64,000 nt of DNA from Treponema sp. (GTDB taxonomy: Bacteria > Spirochaetota > Spirochaetia > Treponematales > Treponemataceae). The position numbers and the translations under genes were made by a program. Positions 16,893-25,102 of this stretch are shown here, in pieces (position 1 is the stretch's first letter; each line of letters starts with the position of its first letter). The notes beneath the pieces are model-generated. The model was given only the letters and a program-made list of their open reading frames with translations, was not told the DNA's origin and made no database searches. The stretch is taken from positions 1 through 64,000 of the forward strand of contig JAEEYO010000060.1 in NCBI GenBank assembly GCA_016288205.1, read 5' to 3'.

Positions 16893-19055
16893 TTGAGCTA
16901 CAACAAAAAGTTTTGTTTCGTAAAACAATTGGATGAGACTGACTGTGGAGCTGCCTGCATTGCGACGGTATCCAAGTATTACGGAAAATCCCTCTCATTC
17001 GCAAAGATAAGGGAACTTGCGGACACAGATTCCTTGGGCACAAGCGTAAAGGGAATGCAGAAAGCCGCGAAATGTCTGAACATGACATGCAAGGTTCTCA
17101 TATCAAAAGAAAAAACACTTAAGGACGACTATAATTATCCGTTGATATGCCACACCATCATAAACGGACTCAACCATTACGTCGTCGTTCTAAAAACCAA
17201 GCGCGACATGGTTCTTGTGGCAAACCCGGCGGAAAAAATCTCATGGGTAAAGAAGGATCAATTTCTTCAATGGTGGACGGGAGTATTTTTGTCTCTCGCA
17301 CCGACGATAGAATTTGAAAAGAACTCGGAGGACAAATCCTTTCTCGCACGCTTTTTATATCTATTAAAAGGCAGCAGATCCGTGGTCACTCTGGTCATAA
17401 TATCAAGCCTGTTCCTTACCCTGCTCGGGATTTTGGGCGCGTTCTATTTCCGCTTCCTGATTGACGACGTTCTTTATTCGCACATGAAGACTACGCTTGT
17501 AGCCATATCGCTTGGATACCTTGTCGCAATCATCTTTCAAAACATCCTGGGATACTCAAGGAACCATCTGGTCATGTTCCTGGGAAATAAAATAGAAGCG
17601 AAACTTCTCTTGAATTTTTTCCGGCACATAATGAGGCTGCCTCTGGATTATTTTGTGAAAAGAAAGGACGGTGAAATTCTCTCCCGGCTCTCCGACATCA
17701 ACTCAATAAAGAACGCGCTTTCGGCAATGACGGTCGGAGTGATTCTGGACAGCATAATGTTCATCTTCGGCGGCATCGTTCTCTTCGCGTTCAGTCCCAA
17801 GCTGGTTTTTGTCGCGATGATTCCGGTGATTCTTTCAGGGATTACGGTGCTCCTTTCATCATCCACATACAAACGTCTTATTTACAACAGGGCAGCGGTT
17901 GAGGCGGACAAGTACTCACATTTCGTGGAAAGCATAAGCGGCATCTCGACCATAAAGGCGCTCTCCGTGGAAAATGATTCTTATGGGAAAGCCGAGCTTA
18001 AAATCATCGACTCAATCCAAAAAGGTTTTTCACTCAACAACTTCGGGAACGCCATCGCAACGGTGGAATCCTTTCTTTCCCAGATAGGAAATCTGGTTGT
18101 CTATTTCTACGGAAGCATACTCATTATGAGGGGCGACATGTCTTTGGGCGAGCTGATTTCTTTCGTGACTTTACTCGGATTTTTCCTCGGACCGCTGAGC
18201 AGACTAATCACCTTGCAGCCACAGATTCAGGAGCTGTCCGTCGCGGGAAAAAGGCTCGGTGAGATATTTGACTCAAAGGAAGAAAGTGCGGAAAAAGATT
18301 TCTCATTCCATCTGGATAAAAAACATGACTTCAAGAAAATCAGCGTAAAAAACCTTTCGTTTGCATTCGGCTCCAGGGGAAACACCTTGCAGGACATAAA
18401 CCTTGAGATCAATGCGGGTCAGAAAGTCGCGTTCGTGGGAAGCTCGGGATCAGGGAAAACGACATTGATGAAACTGCTTTTGAAATTTTACAGCCCTGAC
18501 AAAGGAAAAATTCTTCTGGATGACAAAAACATCACGGACTACAACACAAGCGATTACAGAAATTATTTCGGTTATGTGCCGCAGGAAACTCTTTTGTTCA
18601 GCGACACCATACAGGGAAACATCGCGCTTGGAAATTACGATGCGTCTCCTGAGGAGATAAAAAAAGCCGCGGAAGATGCGGATGCCTTGGGATTCATCGA
18701 AAGACTGGATGAGGGATTTTCAACAAAGGTCGGGGAAAAAGGAGCCTCGCTTTCCGGAGGTGAGCGGCAGAGACTTTCGCTTGCAAGGGTTTTACTAAGG
18801 AAGCCGAAGATTCTTATTCTTGATGAAGCAACGTCCAGTCTGGACAGTCTCTCAGAAGCTTCAATCATGAACACAATTGACAATCTTCCGGAAGGGACAA
18901 CAACAATCATTGTGGCGCACCGTCTTTCCACAGTAACGAAGTGTGACAAAATCTTCGTGCTCGATGAAGGTAAGCTGGTGGAAGAAGGAACCCATGAAGA
19001 GCTTCTAAATAAGAACGGTTTTTATTCACGGCTGTGGAAGAGCCAGAATAAATAA
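16893..19055 (+). CDS. Peptidase-containing ABC exporter (C39 peptidase, membrane domain, ATPase)
   Basis: 720 residues from a TTG start at 16893, eight bases after GAGG; this gives the family N-terminus just before VKQLDETDCGAAC. Such exporters cut a double-glycine leader off their substrate and pump the mature protein across the inner membrane. Residues 1-125 are the C39 peptidase with Cys18 and His95; the third catalytic position, normally Asp, is Asn111. A six-helix membrane domain spans about 165-440. The ATPase has Walker A GSSGSGKTT, signature SLSGGERQR, Walker B ILILDEATSSLD and H-loop AHRLST. The next gene encodes a protein with a matching leader, and the adaptor and outer-membrane factor lie downstream. 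Confidence 0.94.
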   Translation: MSYNKKFCFVKQLDETDCGAACIATVSKYYGKSLSFAKIRELADTDSLGTSVKGMQKAAKCLNMTCKVLISKEKTLKDDYNYPLICHTIINGLNHYVVVLKTKRDMVLVANPAEKISWVKKDQFLQWWTGVFLSLAPTIEFEKNSEDKSFLARFLYLLKGSRSVVTLVIISSLFLTLLGILGAFYFRFLIDDVLYSHMKTTLVAISLGYLVAIIFQNILGYSRNHLVMFLGNKIEAKLLLNFFRHIMRLPLDYFVKRKDGEILSRLSDINSIKNALSAMTVGVILDSIMFIFGGIVLFAFSPKLVFVAMIPVILSGITVLLSSSTYKRLIYNRAAVEADKYSHFVESISGISTIKALSVENDSYGKAELKIIDSIQKGFSLNNFGNAIATVESFLSQIGNLVVYFYGSILIMRGDMSLGELISFVTLLGFFLGPLSRLITLQPQIQELSVAGKRLGEIFDSKEESAEKDFSFHLDKKHDFKKISVKNLSFAFGSRGNTLQDINLEINAGQKVAFVGSSGSGKTTLMKLLLKFYSPDKGKILLDDKNITDYNTSDYRNYFGYVPQETLLFSDTIQGNIALGNYDASPEEIKKAAEDADALGFIERLDEGFSTKVGEKGASLSGGERQRLSLARVLLRKPKILILDEATSSLDSLSEASIMNTIDNLPEGTTTIIVAHRLSTVTKCDKIFVLDEGKLVEEGTHEELLNKNGFYSRLWKSQNK

Positions 19056-19061
19056 TTGTAT

Positions 19062-19100
19062 ATGACGGGTATCATTCGCTATCCACAACAAAAAAAGAGG
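19062..19100 (+). repeat. Intergenic hairpin element, copy A
   Basis: First of four related elements in the secretion locus. After ATGAC comes stem GGGTA, loop TCATTCGC and stem TATCC (19067-19084), then CACAAC, an A-run and the ribosome binding site of the double-glycine protein. The stem pairs with one G-U. Confidence 0.8.
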
Positions 19101-19106
19101 TGAAAA

Positions 19107-20468
19107 ATGTTTAAGAGATTTAGGAACAACAAGAAGAGTTTTTACAAAGAACTTGTAGTGCCTGAAGGATGCCGTGAGCTGACAGACGAGGAGATGTTCA
19201 GGATCAACGGCGGAAGCACGGAGAAAAAAGACGGATCTCAGGGTTCTCAGGACTCAAAGGGAGAGTCTCAGAGCAGTTCTGTCACGGTACAGAGCGGCAA
19301 CACAATGAGCCAGATTGTGAGCGACTACAACAAGGCTAACGGCACGAATTACACCGTGAACGAAATTGCACAGAAAAATGGAATCTCGAATCCCGATGTC
19401 ATTCATCCGGGGCAGCATATCAATTTTGGAGATTCCTCATCAGGGGCTGGAAATCCGGCAAATTCTCCATCCGCTTCACAAGCAAATGGAAACTACGGCG
19501 CAAACGGTTCGTATGGTTCAAACGGTGTCTACGCATCAAACACGCCAACAAAATCTTCAAGCGAATCGGGAAAGATGACATCCACAGCGTCCTCTACAGG
19601 AACAAGTTACTCTTCCAGAGAGAGTACCCCACTAAGCCAGTTCAGCACAAAAGTTTCGAATACCTTCAAAAGAACTAAAACCCAGCTTGCAGAAAAAGCG
19701 AAAAAAGGAAATGCTGTTAGCGGAGAGGAGAGCATTGGCATTCAAGCAAATGGAAACAGCATTATAGGACAAAATGTTTCAGCCAGTCTAAGAGAGTTAA
19801 AAGAAAAACTGGTTTCAAAAACAAAAAATGAAAAAGCAGCCAATCAGACTCCTAACTCTGCAAATTGGGGCAAGCTTGAAAATCAGGATGCTTTGACAAT
19901 GCGAATGCAGGATTATAGGGACTATAAGGATGTGGCGAATAAAAAAAATCAAGCGAATATAAACGCCAAAGATACACAGATGAATGGGAGCAACTCTTTC
20001 AGTCTGTCAGGATGCAAAATGTGCGGGGCGGCAAAGATTGCAAGCGAGGTCGCTGGACGTAAAATCGAGATGAAAGACGACATCAATGATAAATACGATG
20101 CAAATGCAGATGGCTATATGTCACTTGAAGAAGTCACTTCCGCAATCAATGCAAATGTGCCTGAGGGCAAGACGCTGAAGAGCGATTGGTTTGAGAAAAC
20201 TTTGACCAAAGAAAAACTTGACGAGATAGCCGGCTGGGATGGAACCACATACATTCTAGGAAAAGCTGAGAATGTACATAACGGGGATCCTCACTGGGTC
20301 GTGCTTTCTGGCTATTCCGTAAATAATTTGGGACAGTTGCAATTTGATTACTCACCAACAAGCATAAATGATACAAAAAACAACAGATCATATATTCTTA
20401 GTGATCCCAAGGACGGACAAACAAATACTTACAAGATTGTAAAGATTGAAACATTTAATATTCAATAA
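19107..20468 (+). CDS. Secreted double-glycine-leader protein with LysM, EF-hand and C39-like Cys/His domain
   Basis: 453 residues. Residues 1-36 form a leader ending in Gly35-Gly36, with Leu25 (-12), Met30 (-7) and Ile33 (-4) at consensus positions, so the exporter upstream should cut after Gly36. A Ser/Gln-rich spacer is followed by a LysM-like domain (about 59-110), suggesting peptidoglycan binding. Then comes a Ser/Asn/Gly/Tyr-rich stretch (110-175) and a helical Lys-rich part. The C-terminal domain (about 300-453) has Cys306 in the context CGAA and His396 in DPHWVVLSGY, the arrangement of C39-like papain-fold peptidases. Between them a 12-residue EF-hand loop (331-342) has D, N, D, G and E at the ligand positions. 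This is far larger than a bacteriocin. Peptidase activity, target and cleavage are inferred. Confidence 0.8.
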   Translation: MFKRFRNNKKSFYKELVVPEGCRELTDEEMFRINGGSTEKKDGSQGSQDSKGESQSSSVTVQSGNTMSQIVSDYNKANGTNYTVNEIAQKNGISNPDVIHPGQHINFGDSSSGAGNPANSPSASQANGNYGANGSYGSNGVYASNTPTKSSSESGKMTSTASSTGTSYSSRESTPLSQFSTKVSNTFKRTKTQLAEKAKKGNAVSGEESIGIQANGNSIIGQNVSASLRELKEKLVSKTKNEKAANQTPNSANWGKLENQDALTMRMQDYRDYKDVANKKNQANINAKDTQMNGSNSFSLSGCKMCGAAKIASEVAGRKIEMKDDINDKYDANADGYMSLEEVTSAINANVPEGKTLKSDWFEKTLTKEKLDEIAGWDGTTYILGKAENVHNGDPHWVVLSGYSVNNLGQLQFDYSPTSINDTKNNRSYILSDPKDGQTNTYKIVKIETFNIQ

Positions 20469-20476
20469 TAGGAGAA

Positions 20477-20573
20477 AACAACATGAATAAATTTTTTAAA
20501 GTCTACTCACTTATGATGCTTTTGGCTTTCTTAATTTCCTGTAACAATGTCAAAACAGAGAAAAGCAAAGAGG
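20477..20573 (+). repeat. Direct repeat covering a lipoprotein signal peptide, copy 1
   Basis: 97 bases, identical at 96 positions to 22854-22950; the single difference is G at 20565 versus T at 22942. It spans the bases just before the ATG, the whole signal peptide and the first residues after the lipobox Cys. Downstream of it the two genes are unrelated. Confidence 0.95.
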
Positions 20574-21478
20574 CAAATTCACCAAGTGAAACAGCAACAT
20601 TATCTGTAGAGAGTACAGGTTCCGTGGAAAACAAAGTTCCAAAAGTTTTTGCTTCATATTTTTCACAAATGCTTCCAAATTATGATTTTTTAATAAGAAA
20701 TTCACTTTTTCAAGAATATCTTTATATTGAAAACCTAGACATGGTAAAAGACAAAATAGTCAAGGTGGAGCAAGAACGGTACACTCTCTATAACGGTAAC
20801 AAGTCTTGGGAAGGAGACGGCGATACTCAGGTTAAAATATGGAATTACTATGCGTTTGATTCTGACGGATTTATTACCGACGAATACAGTCTGTTCAGGG
20901 AAACTCCTGAAGATGGATACGTAACCTACTGGTTCCACTCCAAATATCGCTATGACGGAAACAGAATTTATGTGTCTACGAAAGACTATTGTGACAACAG
21001 CTCCTCTGAGTCCTATTACGAATTCACAGAAGACGGAGACAAGCTGATTTTTAAGTCCAAGGCCGCCACATCAGTGACTGAGTACCTTAAGGACAAACAG
21101 ATTTATTACCCTGACTACAGCGACAAATCCAAATTCACTGAGACCATCTTTGTTGGAGACAGACAAATTAACAACGACTGGAGGGATGGAGAAATCGTCT
21201 GGATAACGGAAATGGAACGCGGCGCACAGGTAAAAAGGCAGTTCCCATATCTGAAACGCATTGCAACGGAAACGTATGAGTTTAACGGAGAGGAAGGAGT
21301 AATCAAACTGGACGGAGAAATCACAGGAAAAGTACGGAGAAAAATGCATCCCGCGGGATTTGTGGAAGAGGACGAGAAAGGTCCGGTTGAAGACGGTTCG
21401 AACGGCGTATACGAGATTAAATATACAAAAATCTTGGATGCCCCGGATGAAATATTAAAAAAATACTTTGAGTTTTGA
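20483..21478 (+). CDS. Lipoprotein of the secretion locus (unknown function)
   Basis: 331 residues starting 15 bases after the stop of the double-glycine protein, with AGGAG upstream, so the two are tightly coupled. The signal peptide ends in lipobox LISC. The mature protein begins with a polar linker and continues as a strand-rich domain with many Tyr/Asp/Gly turns (for example YRYDGNRIYVSTKDY and YYEFTEDGDKLIF), a pattern of MORN-like or antiparallel beta-repeat proteins. I do not recognise a family. Its position directly behind a candidate secreted peptidase makes an immunity, inhibitor or surface-docking role worth testing. It lacks the hairpin element found before other genes of the locus. 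Confidence 0.8.
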   Translation: MNKFFKVYSLMMLLAFLISCNNVKTEKSKEANSPSETATLSVESTGSVENKVPKVFASYFSQMLPNYDFLIRNSLFQEYLYIENLDMVKDKIVKVEQERYTLYNGNKSWEGDGDTQVKIWNYYAFDSDGFITDEYSLFRETPEDGYVTYWFHSKYRYDGNRIYVSTKDYCDNSSSESYYEFTEDGDKLIFKSKAATSVTEYLKDKQIYYPDYSDKSKFTETIFVGDRQINNDWRDGEIVWITEMERGAQVKRQFPYLKRIATETYEFNGEEGVIKLDGEITGKVRRKMHPAGFVEEDEKGPVEDGSNGVYEIKYTKILDAPDEILKKYFEF

Positions 21479-21613
21479 ATGCTCATTGATTCGACCAAAA
21501 GGCATCATGTAAAATAAGTTTTACAATGCTTAAAGATTTAGAAGAGGAAACAAGGTGAGCCTTGAAAAAAAGCTTTTAGATGCCAACATTTACAACTATT
21601 TACAGGAGAAATT

Positions 21614-22792
21614 ATGAAAAAAAATATTTTGAAATCTGTTCTTGCCATTTGTACCTTGATTTTTGCCGCATGCACAAACAAGCAGGAGCAGAACACGGAC
21701 TTAACATCTTCATTGGAAAAACAGAACAATGAGACTGTTCAGGAAAAAAACGTCACACCACAGGACGACAGGATTTATATAAAGTTCTTATATGAAAAAA
21801 ACTATGGCTTACTGGACTCAAAATTAAATATCATTGAGAAAAATAATTACAGGGATATATTTCTCATAAATGATAATATCTTTTTCCTTGATGCAAATGA
21901 GGTCAGAATTACTGATTTAGATTTGAAGCCAAAAGCCGAAGTGAAAATGAATGCTGACAACAAGATTATGAATATCTTCTATTTAATTGATGATTTTTAC
22001 TGTCTGAAAATGTTTGATACAAATGATATTGTCTATAACATGAAGAGCGGTGAGAGCGTTTCGTACGGACAGTTGGATTCCAATCATTCAAACAAATCAA
22101 CTTCATTCTTGCAACCTGTTTGGACCAGAGGATATTATGTTTCTCTGCTTGACGGAAAACAGTATTTTAACGACAGGAATTATGAAAAAACATTTCAGTT
22201 CTCAAACGGACTCGCGGCAGTCCTAAAGGAAGATTGGTCAAAGGCTTTAATCAATGAGGACGGAACAATCATTCTTGATGATGTAGTGAATTGCGGAAAA
22301 GCTTTTACTAATGGACTTATGCCCGTCATAACGAAAAAAACTTCCGGCTACATCAACGGAAATGGTGAGTTTGTCTTCAACTGTGATTTGGTAGACGAGG
22401 ACTGGAGAACGAATGTAAGTGGACGCCCAACGCTACGCGGAAGTTTCACAGAGGATTATGCTTATGTTCACACGAAAGATAATTGCTGGACGATTATGGC
22501 AATGGACGGAACAATAATAAAAGACAATATCCCGTATGAAACACGGAGCGACGGTTTCTCATGTGGCCTGATTAATGTATACAGCAATGGAAAATCTGGA
22601 TATGCCAACAGAAGCGGGGAACTTGCAATTCCAATGGTCTTTGATTCCTCAGAAGATTTCTCAAATGGATACGCGATGGTAATCTATCAGGGAGAAAATG
22701 GAATCCTCGATACAAATGGAAATGTCTATCTATGCAAGGACTTATTTAACGGCAACAAAAAACCTTTTGTAAATGTGACAGACATTCAATAG
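21614..22792 (+). CDS. WG-repeat lipoprotein
   Basis: 392 residues. Lipobox FAAC, then a polar linker. The mature part contains degenerate WG-type beta repeats of about 35-40 residues: FSNGLAAVLKEDWSKALINE, FTNGLMPVITKKTSGYING, FSCGLINVYSNGKSGYANRSG and FSNGYAMVIYQGENGILD. WG repeats form extended beta folds and usually mediate binding rather than catalysis. The ribosome binding site is ACAGGAG. The 135 bases before it hold no convincing gene, only a possible 20-codon GTG frame that would end over the start codon. The coding sequence is clearly A+T-rich compared with the TolC gene of the same locus. Confidence 0.82.
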   Translation: MKKNILKSVLAICTLIFAACTNKQEQNTDLTSSLEKQNNETVQEKNVTPQDDRIYIKFLYEKNYGLLDSKLNIIEKNNYRDIFLINDNIFFLDANEVRITDLDLKPKAEVKMNADNKIMNIFYLIDDFYCLKMFDTNDIVYNMKSGESVSYGQLDSNHSNKSTSFLQPVWTRGYYVSLLDGKQYFNDRNYEKTFQFSNGLAAVLKEDWSKALINEDGTIILDDVVNCGKAFTNGLMPVITKKTSGYINGNGEFVFNCDLVDEDWRTNVSGRPTLRGSFTEDYAYVHTKDNCWTIMAMDGTIIKDNIPYETRSDGFSCGLINVYSNGKSGYANRSGELAIPMVFDSSEDFSNGYAMVIYQGENGILDTNGNVYLCKDLFNGNKKPFVNVTDIQ

Positions 22793-22802
22793 TTAAATAT
22801 TT

Positions 22803-22853
22803 TTGACGACACATGACGGATACCATTCACTATCCACAACAAAAAAAAGAGAG
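22803..22853 (+). repeat. Intergenic hairpin element, copy B
   Basis: TTGACGACACATGAC, then stem GGATA, loop CCATTCAC and stem TATCC (22818-22835), then CACAAC, an A-run and AGAGAG. The stem is perfectly paired; relative to copy A and C a G-U pair has become A-U. Confidence 0.85.
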
Positions 22854-22950
22854 AACAACATGAATAAATTTTTTAAAGTCTACTCACTTATGATGCTTTT
22901 GGCTTTCTTAATTTCCTGTAACAATGTCAAAACAGAGAAAATCAAAGAGG
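22854..22950 (+). repeat. Direct repeat covering a lipoprotein signal peptide, copy 2
   Basis: Second copy of the 97-base segment at 20477-20573 with one mismatch. It supplies the start codon context and signal peptide of the lipoprotein at 22860. Confidence 0.95.
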
Positions 22951-23882
22951 ATGAAGTTGCTGTCAATATTGATCAGTCTGCATCCCCTGTAAAATCCGCC
23001 AGTGCCAAAGAAACGGAAACGAAAGAACCGATGCCGGTTGTGGACATGGGGTTTTCATTTGAAAAATATTACATCACAAGTTTATCCTGCACATTTGGTG
23101 GAATGGATATCAAAGATGGAAAAATTGCCTATACAGCCGGCACAACAACTGCCCCTGATTCTGATTCCGAAAAAATGCCAACGGAAGTCACCTATGAGTT
23201 CACGCATATAGACGGGATGCCGTTTATTAAAATGGAAAAGCCTTTTCCAAAGGAGTTTCTTTCTGATTATGTTAATTATGGCACGGACGCAAAGCCTGAT
23301 AACAAAATGCTTTTCCTTGTATGTAAAACAAAAGAGTTGGGAATTCAGGCACTTGGCATTACCCGCGCGAATGATTCAGATTTTATGATTATAGAACCTC
23401 GTTGGATGGAGATGTCATCAAGAATTTACAAAGACGAGACATCGCACTTTATTGAAAAAAACGGAGTGGAATATCCGGTAAAAAACCTTTGCAAAATGGA
23501 CTCCGAAACTCCTTGGGCAGAAGGAGCTACCGGACATGGAATCGGAGAATCCTTTGTTCTGGAAAACACCTGGGGAACAGTGTACAAAACCCTACTTATA
23601 ATGAACGGTTATATTTCTTATGAAAGGCCGTATCTTTACAAGGAGAACGGACGCATAAAGAAAATAAAAGTAGCCGGCGTAAAAAGCGGTAAAGAAAAAA
23701 TACTTGATGTCCTTGACACGCCACACCCCCAGAGCGTGGACATAGGTTTCATCACAGAGCCGGAAGATTTGAGGATAACAATAGAAGATGTTTATCCTGG
23801 AACAAAATATGAGGACACATGCATTCATTTTATGATTACATCTATGGATGAAGTTGTCCCATACGAGCTTTCGATTAAGTAA
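22860..23882 (+). CDS. Lipoprotein of the secretion locus sharing a signal peptide with the 20483 gene
   Basis: 340 residues from the ATG at 22860. An earlier in-frame start at 22803 would run through hairpin copy B and hide the signal peptide, so it is rejected. The signal peptide and first mature residues are identical to those of the lipoprotein at 20483 except one Ser/Ile difference, while the rest is unrelated. The mature domain has about 300 residues with a Cys/Gly-rich stretch (TSLSCTFGGMDIKDGKIAYT) and mixed strands; no family is recognised. Exchange of mature domains behind a constant signal sequence is typical of rapidly diversifying surface or immunity genes. Confidence 0.8.
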   Translation: MNKFFKVYSLMMLLAFLISCNNVKTEKIKEDEVAVNIDQSASPVKSASAKETETKEPMPVVDMGFSFEKYYITSLSCTFGGMDIKDGKIAYTAGTTTAPDSDSEKMPTEVTYEFTHIDGMPFIKMEKPFPKEFLSDYVNYGTDAKPDNKMLFLVCKTKELGIQALGITRANDSDFMIIEPRWMEMSSRIYKDETSHFIEKNGVEYPVKNLCKMDSETPWAEGATGHGIGESFVLENTWGTVYKTLLIMNGYISYERPYLYKENGRIKKIKVAGVKSGKEKILDVLDTPHPQSVDIGFITEPEDLRITIEDVYPGTKYEDTCIHFMITSMDEVVPYELSIK

Positions 23883-23900
23883 ACAAGAATTAAGAAATTT

Positions 23901-23952
23901 TTGACGACACATGACGGGTATCATTCACTATCCACAACAAAAAAAAGAGAGA
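23901..23952 (+). repeat. Intergenic hairpin element, copy C
   Basis: Nearly identical to copy B over about 50 bases. TTGACGACACATGAC precedes stem GGGTA, loop TCATTCAC and stem TATCC, followed by CACAAC, an A-run and AGAGAG before the HlyD-family start. Confidence 0.85.
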
Positions 23953-23959
23953 TAAAAAA

Positions 23960-25102
23960 ATGTTAGTTTATTCAGATCAAAATCTTACAAGGACACAGGA
24001 ATTTTTCTTCAAGCAAAAACCCACGATGCAGCGGAATCTGATAATTGCAATCATTGTCTCCATCGTCGTGACACTTGCCTGGTTTGTATTCGCGCCGTTT
24101 GAGGAAGTAATCAGATGCTCAGGATACATAAGGCCACGAAGCAATATATCCACATTGTCAAATGCCGTAACCGGAAGAATAATAAAAGTGGATTACAATC
24201 CCGGAAAAGCGGTAAAGAAAGGGGACCTGCTTTTAAGCATAGATCCAACGCAGATATTAAAAGAAAAGGAATCCGTTGCCACCGAGCTGAGCGAGCAAGA
24301 GAAAAGATTGCAGGGATTGAAATATATCAATGAAAGCATAGCTCAAGGAAGGAATCTTATTCCAACTGAGTATAAAGAGGCTGATTTAAGATTCAAAAAA
24401 TGGCAGGAAGATATCAGGCAGCTGGAGAAGACAAAAAACTACAATCTCCAGATTTTGAATGAAGAAAAGAACCTGCCGGTGAACATGACCACGGAAGCAC
24501 GTCTGAGGGATTATTCGTACAGATACAATTCTGCCCTGAACGAGTACACCGCCCTTAACACATCATTCAGGCACGACGTAACTCAGGAAATAGAGGTCTT
24601 GGAAAAAAACATAAAGCTCAACAAAACAAAGCTGGAGCAGATTGAGGACTCGCTGAAATACACGAACGTCATCGCACCCATTGACGGAATCATTCAGGAG
24701 ATATCGGCACTCAATCCCGGTGACTGGATTCAGAGCGGACAGAAATTGTTCAATATAGTGCCATGCGGAAACAAGGATTGCATTGTGGAGCTGTCTGTCC
24801 CCGCAACCCAGGCAGGAAGACTTACGGAAGAGTCGGAAGTAAAACTTCGTTTTCCCAGTCTGCCATACTATGAATATGGAGGAGCAAAAGGAAAGATATT
24901 GACAATCGACCCTGATATTTCTGCGACAAGCAATGGAACGGCAGTTTTTGTGGTTCGCACGGACATGGATAAAAACACCTTGAATGGAAAATCAGGAAAA
25001 AACTTTCCATTGAGGATCGGATTGCAGACTGACGCAAGAATAATAGTGAGCAAAAGAACCTTATTGGGATATGTTTTGGAGAAATTGAACCTATGGTATT
25101 GA
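23960..25102 (+). CDS. HlyD-type periplasmic adaptor of the type I secretion system
   Basis: 380 residues. It has a short cytoplasmic N-terminus, one membrane helix (about 26-46, LIIAIIVSIVVTLAWFVFAP), then a biotinyl-lipoyl half (VTGRIIKVDYNPGKAVKKGDLLLSID), a long alpha-hairpin (about 95-235) and the second lipoyl half (VIAPIDGIIQEISALNPGDWI). The C-terminal beta domain ends RIIVSKRTLLGYVLEKLNLWY as in HlyD/LcnD adaptors. It bridges the inner-membrane exporter and the TolC-type channel encoded next. Its last ten bases overlap the next gene. Confidence 0.93.
   Translation: MLVYSDQNLTRTQEFFFKQKPTMQRNLIIAIIVSIVVTLAWFVFAPFEEVIRCSGYIRPRSNISTLSNAVTGRIIKVDYNPGKAVKKGDLLLSIDPTQILKEKESVATELSEQEKRLQGLKYINESIAQGRNLIPTEYKEADLRFKKWQEDIRQLEKTKNYNLQILNEEKNLPVNMTTEARLRDYSYRYNSALNEYTALNTSFRHDVTQEIEVLEKNIKLNKTKLEQIEDSLKYTNVIAPIDGIIQEISALNPGDWIQSGQKLFNIVPCGNKDCIVELSVPATQAGRLTEESEVKLRFPSLPYYEYGGAKGKILTIDPDISATSNGTAVFVVRTDMDKNTLNGKSGKNFPLRIGLQTDARIIVSKRTLLGYVLEKLNLWY

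Noticed and set aside
21479-21613. Possible 20-codon GTG gene before the WG-repeat lipoprotein
   Set aside because: Too short and unsupported; it ends over the next start codon, but no homology or composition signal can be seen.
22803-22859. Longer start for the third secretion-locus lipoprotein
   Set aside because: The codons translate the hairpin element copy B; the duplicated cassette shows that the true start is 22860.
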